Assembly: GCA_019694655.1 (NCBI GenBank)
Contig: JAIBBN010000001.1
Span: 564,501-628,500, forward strand
Source: Leptospirales bacterium
GTDB taxonomy: Bacteria > Spirochaetota > Leptospiria > Leptospirales > Leptonemataceae
Length of the DNA: 64,000 bases
Reading direction: 5' to 3'
Numbering within the stretch: position 1 is the stretch's first letter; the number at the start of each line of letters is the position of its first letter. Position numbers and translations under genes: made by a program. The notes under the pieces are model-generated. The model was not told the origin of the DNA and searched no databases. It saw only the letters and a program-made list of their open reading frames with translations. Of this stretch, positions 43,385 to 50,964 are shown one piece after another.

Positions 43385-45976
43385 ATGCGTCTTGCGGCCC
43401 CGGCACCCGATTCAACAGCAGTAGCGGATGTCCGCCCCTTTGGGCCGCCGTTGCAGTTTGTAGAGCGGCATTTGCTGCGACCGCTCTGGCAGAAGGCGCT
43501 TCGACCCGGCCGTTACACCGGCGGCGAGTTTGGTCTGGCCGCCGGCAATCCGCGCCAGGCGACGGTGCGCGTGGCGCTCAGTTATCCGGACACCTATGAG
43601 CTGGGCATGTCCAATCAGGGTCTGAAGATCCTCTACGACGCAGTCAATCGTCGTCCGGACTACATCGCCGATCGCATTTTTCTGCCGTGGCCCGATTTTG
43701 CCGATCAGTTGCAGGCCCATGCCCTGCCGCTCTACTCCCTCGATCATTTCCTGGCCGCCGGCAGCTTTGATCTGTGGGGCTTCAATACCGCGCATGAGAT
43801 GCACTTCACCAATCTTTGCTATGCGCTATCGCTGGCCGGTTCGCCGATCCTGCGCACAAGGCGCGGCGCGCACGATCCGATCGTAATTACCGGCGGAACC
43901 GCCGTATCCAATCCGCTGCCGCTCTTTGATTTCATGGACGGCATCTTTCTTGGCGATGGCGAAGAGGCCTTGCTGGAAATGTGCGACATCATCGCTGCCG
44001 GCAAAGCGGCGGGCAAGACGCGCGCGGCGATTCTGGATGATCTCGGGGCGGTGCAGGGCTTGCTCCTGCCGCATCGCTACGCCATCGAGGCGCCGCCGGA
44101 TGCCCAAAGTTACCCCCGCTACCGCGGGCCCCTGGTGCAAAAGCGCGACTTCTTCAACAAATCATATGCGATGTTAGAACATATAGTTCTTCCAAGCATC
44201 GAGGTGACCCAGGACCGACTGGTGCTGGAGGTCAATCGCGGCTGCGGTCAGGGCTGTCGCTTCTGTCATGCCGGATTCTGGAAGCGACCGGTGCGTAATA
44301 CGGAAGTGACCACTCTTATCAATAACGCCTCGCGGCTGCTGGAGCGAACGGGCGCCGACTCCATTTCGCTGCACTCGCTGTCCATCGCCGATTATCCCTA
44401 TCTGGAAGAGCTGGTCACGGGCCTTGCCAATCGGCACGGTCCGGATGGCGTCTCGCTGTCGCTGCCCAGCCTGCGCGTGCAGGTCAAGACCATACCGGTG
44501 CTGGAGATGACCGCCGGCATTCGCAAGAGCAACGTGACCTTCGCTCTGGAAGCGGGCAGCGAATTACAGCGCGAACGGATTCGAAAAAAGTCAAGCGAAG
44601 AGAATCTGCACTACCTGATTCGTGAAATCTACAGTCGCGGCTGGGATCTGGTAAAGGTCTACTTCATGATGGGCTTGCCCGACCGCGATGGAAGCGAAAT
44701 CGAGGACCTGGTGCGCGCGCTCAATGCCCTTGGCCAGCTGGCCGAGGAGTGCGGGGAGCGCAAGCGCGTCAACGTAACAGTCTCGCTGTTTGTTCCTAAG
44801 CCATTCACAACGTTTCAATGGGAGGCGCAGGCCACGCCGGAGTACTTCCGCAGGGGCCTGGCGCGCCTGAAGTCGGGCTTGAAGAGCCGGCGCGTCGCGT
44901 TGAAGGGTCCGGCGCCGGAGATGGCCTACGTCGAGGGGCTGCTCTCGCGCGCCGATCACCGCGCCGGAGCGCTGATTCTGGAGGCCTTCCAGCGCGGCGC
45001 GCGCTTTGATTCCTGGGATGAGCAATTCAAGGCCGAGCTCTGGATGGAGTTGATTGCCGGCCTGGCGCCCGAGCGACGCGCGCTGTGGATGGAACGCAAG
45101 CCCGGCGGTATGGCCATGCCCTGGCACGATCTGATTCAGGGCAAGGCGATGAATCTGGATCTGCTCAGCCGCGACTTTGCTAAATTCGAGGGCGTGACGG
45201 CCGAGAACATGAAGCCGCCGCATCCCCAGGCCTTGCAGGAGTCCGATTTCCCGCCCGAGCTTTTGAAGCCGGTCAGCATGCCCGAGAACAAGTTCGAGCG
45301 CCGCGCTTATCTGGAGCTGGATTACCAGCGTCTGGATCCTTTTATCTACGTGTCCCACCTGGAGGGAGCGGAGGTCTTGCGCAAGGCCTTGCGGCGCGCT
45401 CGCGCGCCGATGACCTTCAGCCGCGGCTTCAACAAACACGAGAAGCTGCATTTCACCGATTCGCTGCCGCTCTATTTCTACAGTGAATCTGAAAAAATAT
45501 ATGTGGAACTATATGAAATTCCGGATCTGGAGGCGTTGACCGAGCGCCTGAAGTCGCAGCTGCCAGGCGGACTCACGCTCAATAGCCTGCAGCTTCTGGA
45601 GGCGGCGCCGGATCTGCGCGCTGCAGAGTTGCATCCCCGTCGCTATCGTCTGGAGTTTGAGGACGCGGCGCGAGCGGCGAGGGCTTGCCAGGCCCTGCAG
45701 AGCGCGCCGCCCAGCCTGGCCTTTGAAAAGCTGGATCGCAAGAAGAAGCGGGTACACAAGCTCAAGCGCGGACAGAGTCGCATGCGCGCCATGGAGCGAG
45801 CGCTTGGCGCCGCCCTGTCGGACATCGACCTTGATGGATCGCACTTGCGCTTTACGCTGCAGGCCCCTGGCGGCGGCGCCATCTCCCTGACCGATCTGCT
45901 GGTGCAATATCTCGAATTGCCGGTCAGCGAGTGGAATGTGCAATTGCGCATCGTCAAGGAGGCCAGCTCAGTATGA
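43385..45976 (+). CDS. B12-binding-type radical SAM protein fused to a DUF2344 domain
   Basis: A protein of about 863 residues. Residues 60-200 resemble a cobalamin-binding fold (VALSYPDTYELGMSNQG). The radical SAM core has VNRGCGQGCRFCHAGFW, with the CxxxCxxC [4Fe-4S] triad, at about 285-300. The last 220 residues (AYLELDYQRLDPFIYVSHLEG; FSRGFNKHEKLHFTDSLPLYF in pieces) match the DUF2344/TIGR03936 radical-SAM-linked domain. In many bacteria the two parts (TIGR03960 and TIGR03936) are separate neighbouring genes near rng. The reaction is unknown. Start: ATG 43385, or TTG 43355. ATGA overlap with the next lipoprotein. Confidence 0.88.
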   Translation: MRLAAPAPDSTAVADVRPFGPPLQFVERHLLRPLWQKALRPGRYTGGEFGLAAGNPRQATVRVALSYPDTYELGMSNQGLKILYDAVNRRPDYIADRIFLPWPDFADQLQAHALPLYSLDHFLAAGSFDLWGFNTAHEMHFTNLCYALSLAGSPILRTRRGAHDPIVITGGTAVSNPLPLFDFMDGIFLGDGEEALLEMCDIIAAGKAAGKTRAAILDDLGAVQGLLLPHRYAIEAPPDAQSYPRYRGPLVQKRDFFNKSYAMLEHIVLPSIEVTQDRLVLEVNRGCGQGCRFCHAGFWKRPVRNTEVTTLINNASRLLERTGADSISLHSLSIADYPYLEELVTGLANRHGPDGVSLSLPSLRVQVKTIPVLEMTAGIRKSNVTFALEAGSELQRERIRKKSSEENLHYLIREIYSRGWDLVKVYFMMGLPDRDGSEIEDLVRALNALGQLAEECGERKRVNVTVSLFVPKPFTTFQWEAQATPEYFRRGLARLKSGLKSRRVALKGPAPEMAYVEGLLSRADHRAGALILEAFQRGARFDSWDEQFKAELWMELIAGLAPERRALWMERKPGGMAMPWHDLIQGKAMNLDLLSRDFAKFEGVTAENMKPPHPQALQESDFPPELLKPVSMPENKFERRAYLELDYQRLDPFIYVSHLEGAEVLRKALRRARAPMTFSRGFNKHEKLHFTDSLPLYFYSESEKIYVELYEIPDLEALTERLKSQLPGGLTLNSLQLLEAAPDLRAAELHPRRYRLEFEDAARAARACQALQSAPPSLAFEKLDRKKKRVHKLKRGQSRMRAMERALGAALSDIDLDGSHLRFTLQAPGGGAISLTDLLVQYLELPVSEWNVQLRIVKEASSV

Positions 45977-46458
45977 TTGATTTGCGTGATGGACGAACCT
46001 GGCTGGCCGGCGCCCTCTGTGCGGCCGGCATTTGCTGTGCGACTTGCAGCAGCGGCGGCAAGCTGGACCCCGCCGACCCTTCTCAGCCGACAGTGGCTGC
46101 AGAGGATCAATCGGCGGCGCCAGGCGAAGTTGTCGATGATTCCCAGCTTGATGCGGAATATGCTCCCTTTCGAGCGCGGGTGCGCAATGCAAGCCTGGAT
46201 GTACAGGCAATCGGTTTTGGCTGCCGTTCAGTTACGCGTCAAAGCTGGCATCAGGTGCTGGATCAGCTGGAACAATTCTACCGCACTACTCCTGCCTCGC
46301 GCGGCTTTGGCTACAGTCTGGGCTACAGCATTGGCTTTGTTTGTGCGACGAACAACACAACACTGGAATGCGCCGAGGTCTGCGCCCGGCACTTTCAGAC
46401 CAATCATATGGCCGCCGCGCGCCAGCGTTTTCGCGATCTGCTGGGCGTCGGAATCTGA
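45973..46458 (+). CDS. Small cysteine-rich lipoprotein
   Basis: A 161-residue protein with a hydrophobic signal (WLAGALCAAGICCATCSSGG) that has several Cys near the likely lipidation site. The mature domain has four further Cys (FGCRSVTRQSW; GFVCATNNTTLECAEVCARHF), probably in disulfides. No family recognised. It is translationally coupled to the radical SAM gene. Confidence 0.65.
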   Translation: MIDLRDGRTWLAGALCAAGICCATCSSGGKLDPADPSQPTVAAEDQSAAPGEVVDDSQLDAEYAPFRARVRNASLDVQAIGFGCRSVTRQSWHQVLDQLEQFYRTTPASRGFGYSLGYSIGFVCATNNTTLECAEVCARHFQTNHMAAARQRFRDLLGVGI

Positions 46459-46464
46459 GACGGG

Positions 46465-47040
46465 CTAGGAGCCGCTGCAATTGCGCAAGGCTACGGGCGC
46501 TGCCGCTCCGGGGCCAAAACTCAGCTTGAGCAAATCGGGCGGCGCTCCGATGCGATGCGACCAGAGATAGCGTCGCGCCAGCCAAGCGCCCGGCGCAACG
46601 CGCGCAGTTGCGTCCCGCGCCTGTCTGGCGATTTGCTGGCTGCCATCTGGCGCGACCAGGATGATCAGCTCCGGCGCAATCAACTGATTGGCGGCGTCCT
46701 GACCTGGAGTATCGGGATTGCTTCCGCTGTATCCGGCCATCAAGGTGAATGGCTCAATATCGAAGGGGCGAGCGGAGTTCGCTTCGAAGATGACGGTCAC
46801 TGCCAGAATGGCGCGGCCTGGGTCGGCCCAGAAGTTGCTGCCCTGGATGCGCAGGCGCGCCAGCGAGCGGCATTCCGCCACGCGCAGCTGGATCGCTGGA
46901 TTGCGCAAGGCGACTGGCAGTGCGCCGGGCTGCAAGGCGCCAAGCGCCGGGGCATTGTCCTGGTTGCTGAGCGTAGCGCTCTGGCAGGCGCTGATCAATA
47001 GTTGTAGAACAATCGCAATCACTTTCGCCTTGCATTTCAT
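46465..47040 (-). CDS. Putative lipoprotein of unknown function
   Basis: A 191-residue exported protein starting MKCKAKVIAIVLQLLISACQS, where LISAC is a good lipobox. The mature part is predicted to be beta-rich (LAVTVIFEANSARPFDIEPFTLMAG; LIILVAPDGSQQ), with single Cys residues near 65 and at the C-terminus (LRNCSGS). No known domain. It lies downstream of the ssb terminator on the same strand, so it may have separate expression. Confidence 0.65.
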   Translation of the reverse strand: MKCKAKVIAIVLQLLISACQSATLSNQDNAPALGALQPGALPVALRNPAIQLRVAECRSLARLRIQGSNFWADPGRAILAVTVIFEANSARPFDIEPFTLMAGYSGSNPDTPGQDAANQLIAPELIILVAPDGSQQIARQARDATARVAPGAWLARRYLWSHRIGAPPDLLKLSFGPGAAAPVALRNCSGS

Positions 47041-47090
47041 GGACCGCAGAGAAAGTCTCGCCGCCGAAGCGTCAAGCCTTCGACAATTGC

Positions 47091-47123
47091 AAAAAAGCAG
47101 CGGGGCCCCGGACAGGCCCCGCT
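47091..47123 (-). terminator. Rho-independent terminator of ssb
   Basis: Arms AGCGGGGCC (47099-47107) and GGCCCCGCT (47115-47123) form a perfect 9-bp stem with a seven-base loop. On the minus strand the stem is followed by a six-base U-run (plus-strand A-run 47091-47096). It begins eight bases after the ssb stop codon. Confidence 0.9.
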
Positions 47124-47130
47124 GTCCCAT

Positions 47131-47502
47131 TCAGGCCGCTGCTTCGGCCTCCTTTGCATCCTCGCTTTCCGACCTGGTCGGCGGCGTATCAAAGCGAACG
47201 GTCCGCGCGACCACCTTGATCATGCTGCGCGATTTGCCGTCTTGATCCTTCCAGCGATCCTGGCGGATCACTCCGGTCACGGTCACCCGATTGCCCTTTT
47301 TCAGGTACTTCCCGCAGTTCTCCGCCAGCTTGTCCCAGCATTCAACTGCTACGTAGCTTACCTGCTGGTTGCCCTCGCGCGATCCCCATTCGTGATTCAT
47401 GGCCACCCGAAAGGTCGTTACCACGCGATTGTCCTTCACCTGCTTCTGCTCCGGATCGGCAACCAGGTTGCCATCCAGAATTGCAAGCGCCAAATTTTGC
47501 AT
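47131..47502 (-). CDS. ssb: Single-stranded DNA-binding protein
   Basis: A 123-residue OB-fold protein: ILDGNLVADPEQKQVKDNRVVTTFRVAMN (pieces), YVAVECWDKLAENCGKYLKKG and VTVTGVIRQDRWKDQDGKSR are typical SSB strands. It is short. The C-terminus is Glu/Ala-rich (SEDAKEAEAAA) and does not carry the DDxPF tip that binds partner proteins in most bacteria. AGGAGG at 47511-47516 precedes ATG 47502 with ideal spacing. A terminator follows. Divergent from the helicase gene. Confidence 0.92.
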   Translation of the reverse strand: MQNLALAILDGNLVADPEQKQVKDNRVVTTFRVAMNHEWGSREGNQQVSYVAVECWDKLAENCGKYLKKGNRVTVTGVIRQDRWKDQDGKSRSMIKVVARTVRFDTPPTRSESEDAKEAEAAA

Positions 47503-47607
47503 ACAGCTATCCTCCTGTATGCTGGCCGGCGTTGTGCGCCCGAGGATTGTTCCGCAAAAATTTTCCAGAACGCCGGAACAAGGCCGCGCCCGGCGACAAC
47601 TGGCAGT

Positions 47608-48966
47608 ATGGCCAGAGACAGAGCGCGCATCCTGCCGGGATTTTCGAAGGCGCAATCTGATATCATTCTGGATCCCGCGCCCATCAAACAGGTGATTGCC
47701 GCCGCCGGCAGCGGTAAAACGCGCACCGTTGTCGGCTTGATTGCCTACCGTCTGCGCGCAGGTCTCGAGGCGCCTGGCGGCGTGCTGGCGCTGAGCTTCA
47801 GTCGCAAAGCGGCGGCCGAACTTCGCCAGCGTCTGCCGGCGGACGTGCAGTCGCAGGCGGAAGTCTGCACCTTTCATTCCTTCTGCTACCGGCGTCTGCG
47901 CGAGCTGGCGCCGCAGCGCGTGGTCGGTCGCGCCTTAATTACGGAGCAGGAACGCCGCGATTTTCTCTTCGAGCGGATGCGCGAACATGCTGCGCAGCTG
48001 GACGGCATGCCCTTTGCGGCTTTGATCGATGATCCGGCGCTTTTTCGTCGCCTGCATCCGCATGTCGCCCTCGATGTCTTTCGCTCTTTCTATTGCTGGA
48101 AGCGGGCCGAGGAGCGCATGGAGTATGAAGACTTGCAGCAGGGATTGCTCAGCCTCTTGCGGCGCGGCGGACAGGAGGCGGAGCAACTGCGCCGTCGCTA
48201 CCAGCTGGTCATTGTTGATGAATTTCAGGATACGGATGCCAGACAGCTGGAGTTTTTGAGTCTGCTGCGGCCCGCGCGACTGGTCGTCGTGGGCGACGAC
48301 TGGCAAAGCATCTACGCCTTTCGCGGCGCAAACCTGTCGTCCTTTCTGGATTTTCGCAAGCTCTTTCGCGGCGCCCGCCTGTTTCGTCTGGCGGATAACT
48401 TTCGCAGCCTGCGCGGCGTGGTCCATCTGGGATCGGCGGTGATCCGCGGATCGAGCCGGCAATTGCGCAAAAGGGTGCGCGCCGTTCGCGGCGGTGCGCG
48501 CGGCCTGGGACCGCTGGCTTTGCCCGTGGCGCGCGGACGCGAGCGGGAGCTGGCCGGCCTGTTCCATCGCTTTGTGGAGGCCAGACTGTTGGTACGTACA
48601 AACTATCGGAGGGCGCGCTGGATTCAGGCCGGCCTTGACCCGGAGCGAGTTCTTACAGTGCATAAGGCCAAGGGTCTGGAATTCCCGGCGGTGTTTCTGG
48701 ATCTGGTCTCCGGTTGGAGCGGGGCCGGGCGAACAGGCGCCGAGCAGGCGCTTCAGGCCGATGAAGAGTTTCGTATACTTTACGTAGCAATCACGCGAGC
48801 GGAGAATCTGGTCGTCGTCCTGCATCAGCCGGAATACGGCGAAAACGAGCGCGAAGGATTCTACTGGGAGCGCTGGATCGGGCCGCATTGTCGCGCAGCG
48901 GATGGGCTGGCGGTAGAGCGCGCCTTACGCCGCGAAGAGCAGCTGCGCGGCGCTATTCAATCGTAA
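47608..48966 (+). CDS. Compact UvrD/Rep-like DNA helicase
   Basis: A 452-residue superfamily 1A helicase. Motif I is IAAAGSGKTRTVVGL, motif II VIVDEFQDTDARQ, motif III VVGDDWQSIYAFRGA, motif V VHKAKGLEFPAVFLD and motif VI ILYVAITRAENLVVV. It is much shorter than UvrD (about 720 residues), so the 2B domain and most of the C-terminal part are missing or reduced. ATG 47608 fits; an open frame upstream runs into the ssb gene. The last 14 bases overlap the convergent STAS gene. Confidence 0.88.
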   Translation: MARDRARILPGFSKAQSDIILDPAPIKQVIAAAGSGKTRTVVGLIAYRLRAGLEAPGGVLALSFSRKAAAELRQRLPADVQSQAEVCTFHSFCYRRLRELAPQRVVGRALITEQERRDFLFERMREHAAQLDGMPFAALIDDPALFRRLHPHVALDVFRSFYCWKRAEERMEYEDLQQGLLSLLRRGGQEAEQLRRRYQLVIVDEFQDTDARQLEFLSLLRPARLVVVGDDWQSIYAFRGANLSSFLDFRKLFRGARLFRLADNFRSLRGVVHLGSAVIRGSSRQLRKRVRAVRGGARGLGPLALPVARGRERELAGLFHRFVEARLLVRTNYRRARWIQAGLDPERVLTVHKAKGLEFPAVFLDLVSGWSGAGRTGAEQALQADEEFRILYVAITRAENLVVVLHQPEYGENEREGFYWERWIGPHCRAADGLAVERALRREEQLRGAIQS

Positions 48967-49276
48967 AGAAATCGCGCAATTCCAGGATCATCAGGACGCG
49001 CAGGCAGACCTCGGATAGATTGCAGAGAATTACCCGTCCGCCGACGGCATTGAACTGCTGCTGGAAATGCATCAGGGCGCCCACGCCGGTGGAGCTGAGC
49101 AGCTGCAATTGCGCCATATCGATGCGCACCACTCTCTGCGGACGCGCCAGGCACTGGGCCAGTGCGCTTTTCAAATCGACGGAGGCTTCCAGATCCAGCG
49201 CGCCGACCAGCGAAAGCCTGCTCTCCTCCGTCTGGTGGTTTTCGTGAATCAGAAGCATATTGTCTGCAAACTCCAT
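48953..49276 (-). CDS. STAS-domain anti-anti-sigma factor
   Basis: A 107-residue single STAS domain: SRLSLVGALDLEASVDLKSAL, VVRIDMAQLQLLSSTGVGALMHF (pieces) and VILCNLSEVCLRVLMILEL. The Ser in LLSSTGVGAL is at the position phosphorylated in SpoIIAA/RsbV-type proteins. It should be phosphorylated by an RsbW-type kinase and dephosphorylated by a SpoIIE/RsbU-type PP2C; candidate partners lie in this window. It is the last gene of a minus-strand run, 34 bases after speD. Confidence 0.86.
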   Translation of the reverse strand: MEFADNMLLIHENHQTEESRLSLVGALDLEASVDLKSALAQCLARPQRVVRIDMAQLQLLSSTGVGALMHFQQQFNAVGGRVILCNLSEVCLRVLMILELRDFFTIE

Positions 49277-49310
49277 GGCTTCCGAAGGCGCGACCGCTGG
49301 CCGGTCGAGA

Positions 49311-49703
49311 TCAGCTGGCCGAGCCTTTGCCGGGCGCGCCCACTGCGGCCAGCGGACGGATGCCGCGTTCGATTCGCTTTACTTCCATATCGGACGGTTG
49401 GAACGCCTGGCGGATCATATCCAGGCACTCTTCCAGGGGCATATGCAGATTGCAGGTAAATAGATCGAGGGCGGCGTAGCCCAGTTCTGGCCAGGTGTGA
49501 ATGCTGAGGTGCGATTCGGCAATGACCACCACTCCGGAAACGCCCTGTGGTGCGAACTGGTGGAAGCGATCGTCGATGATGGTGGCCTCTGCGCGGCGGG
49601 CTGCTTCCAGCAGCGTGCTGCGAATGGCAGGTAGATCGTTCAAGGCTGTCGCCTCGCAACCCCAGAGTTCAATGATGTAATGAGCGCCAAGTGGATCGAC
49701 CAA
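49311..49703 (-). CDS. speD: S-adenosylmethionine decarboxylase proenzyme
   Basis: Provides the aminopropyl donor for spermidine synthesis. The 130-residue protein has the prokaryotic class 1b form. Self-cleavage would occur between Glu63 and Ser64 in VIAESHLSIHTWPE, turning Ser64 into the pyruvoyl cofactor; His69 and Cys84 (LDLFTCNLHMP) match the other catalytic residues. The start is TTG 49703, with GGGAGGG upstream, because the N-terminus then fits the family. No speE is present nearby. It shares a strand with korAB and the STAS gene. Confidence 0.9.
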   Translation of the reverse strand: MVDPLGAHYIIELWGCEATALNDLPAIRSTLLEAARRAEATIIDDRFHQFAPQGVSGVVVIAESHLSIHTWPELGYAALDLFTCNLHMPLEECLDMIRQAFQPSDMEVKRIERGIRPLAAVGAPGKGSAS

Positions 49704-49950
49704 TGCGTCCCTCCCCCGAACAGGCGCCAGACCGCCTTGCGGTCCAGCCTCGCCTGGAAGCAGTCCCGACCGACGCGGATTGTGCCGCGCCTGCCGCAGA
49801 TCGCTGCGCTTTGCACAGCGACGACGGGGCCGCCCGGAACTACCGGACGACGCCAATTTCCTGAAACTCCAGGAAAGCGGCCATACTCTCCGGGGAGGGT
49901 CTGCTGTCAAGAGATCGGAACAGAGCGGACTGTTGAGCGACATCTGCCGT

Positions 49951-50958
49951 TCAGTGGATTTGCCAGGTGTCGCCGGAGCGCAGCAGTGCGTCCAAATTGC
50001 CGCGACCGCGTCGTGCAGTCTGCTCTTCAATTTGAGCGATGACCGCCGACTCGTAGCCCGGCTTTTCCACGGAACGAAAGACGCCAACCGGCTCTGGAAA
50101 TTCCGGCTGCATCAGATGCGAGAGCAGGAAGGCGTAGCCTGGATTCTGCAGATCTTCGCGGTGCACGGCCACGTCGTCGAGACGACCGCTGGCCGCATCG
50201 ACCACCTCCGCAGCAAAGTCGGTGATGGCCAGGCCCTTCTGGTTGTCTTTGCCAAAGCGCAAACGTTCGCCATGCTGCAGGTGCAGCATGTGGTCGACGC
50301 GCTGGTCCTTGCCGACGATATCCTCGAATACGCCGTCGTTGAAGATAACACAGTTTTGCAGAATCTCAACGAAGGCGGCGCCCTTGTGCTCATGGGCGCG
50401 CTTGAACACATCGCTCATGTGTCTGGCGTCTTTATCATAGGTGCGCGCAACAAAGGTCGCGCCAGCGCCCAGGGCCACGGCCGTAGCAGAGAAGGGCTGA
50501 TCCACCGAACCATAGGGCGTGGACTTGGAGATGGTGCCAGGGTGACTGGTGGGCGAATACTGGCCCTTGGTCAGGCCATAGGTCTGGTTGTTAAACAACA
50601 GCACCTTGATATTCACATTGCGCCGCATGGCATGGATCAGGTGGTTGCCGCCAATCGACAGCGCGTCGCCGTCGCCGGTGATGACCCAGATCGAAAGATC
50701 CGGACGCGCCAGGGCCAGGCCGGTGGCGATGGTCGGCGCGCGCCCATGGATTGTATGGAATCCATACGTATTCATGTAGTAGGGAAAGCGCGAAGAGCAG
50801 CCAATGCCGGAGACAAAGACAATCTTCTCGCGCGCCACGCCCAGCTCGGGCATCGTTTTCTGGATGGCCGCCAGGATGGCATAGTCGCCGCAGCCAGGGC
50901 ACCAGCGCACCTCCTGGTCATTGACGAAGTCTTTTTTGGTCAGTGCAGTTGCGCTCAT
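49951..50958 (-). CDS. korB: 2-oxoacid:ferredoxin oxidoreductase, beta subunit (KorB-like)
   Basis: Binds thiamine diphosphate and passes electrons to ferredoxin, most likely from 2-oxoglutarate. The 335-residue protein has WCPGCGDYAILAAIQKTMPEL, the TPP motif GDGDALSIGGNHLIHAMRRN and FNNQTYGLTKGQYSPTS, characteristic of the Kor/2-oxoglutarate branch. It lies six bases after korA. The complex could substitute for, or supplement, 2-oxoglutarate dehydrogenase. Confidence 0.92.
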   Translation of the reverse strand: MSATALTKKDFVNDQEVRWCPGCGDYAILAAIQKTMPELGVAREKIVFVSGIGCSSRFPYYMNTYGFHTIHGRAPTIATGLALARPDLSIWVITGDGDALSIGGNHLIHAMRRNVNIKVLLFNNQTYGLTKGQYSPTSHPGTISKSTPYGSVDQPFSATAVALGAGATFVARTYDKDARHMSDVFKRAHEHKGAAFVEILQNCVIFNDGVFEDIVGKDQRVDHMLHLQHGERLRFGKDNQKGLAITDFAAEVVDAASGRLDDVAVHREDLQNPGYAFLLSHLMQPEFPEPVGVFRSVEKPGYESAVIAQIEEQTARRGRGNLDALLRSGDTWQIH

Positions 50959-50964
50959 ACTTCC

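Noticed and set aside
49704-49950. Possible N-terminal extension of speD into the korB-speD gap
   Set aside because: The frame is open but the residues do not look like protein, and a TTG with GGGAGGG upstream gives the family's normal start.
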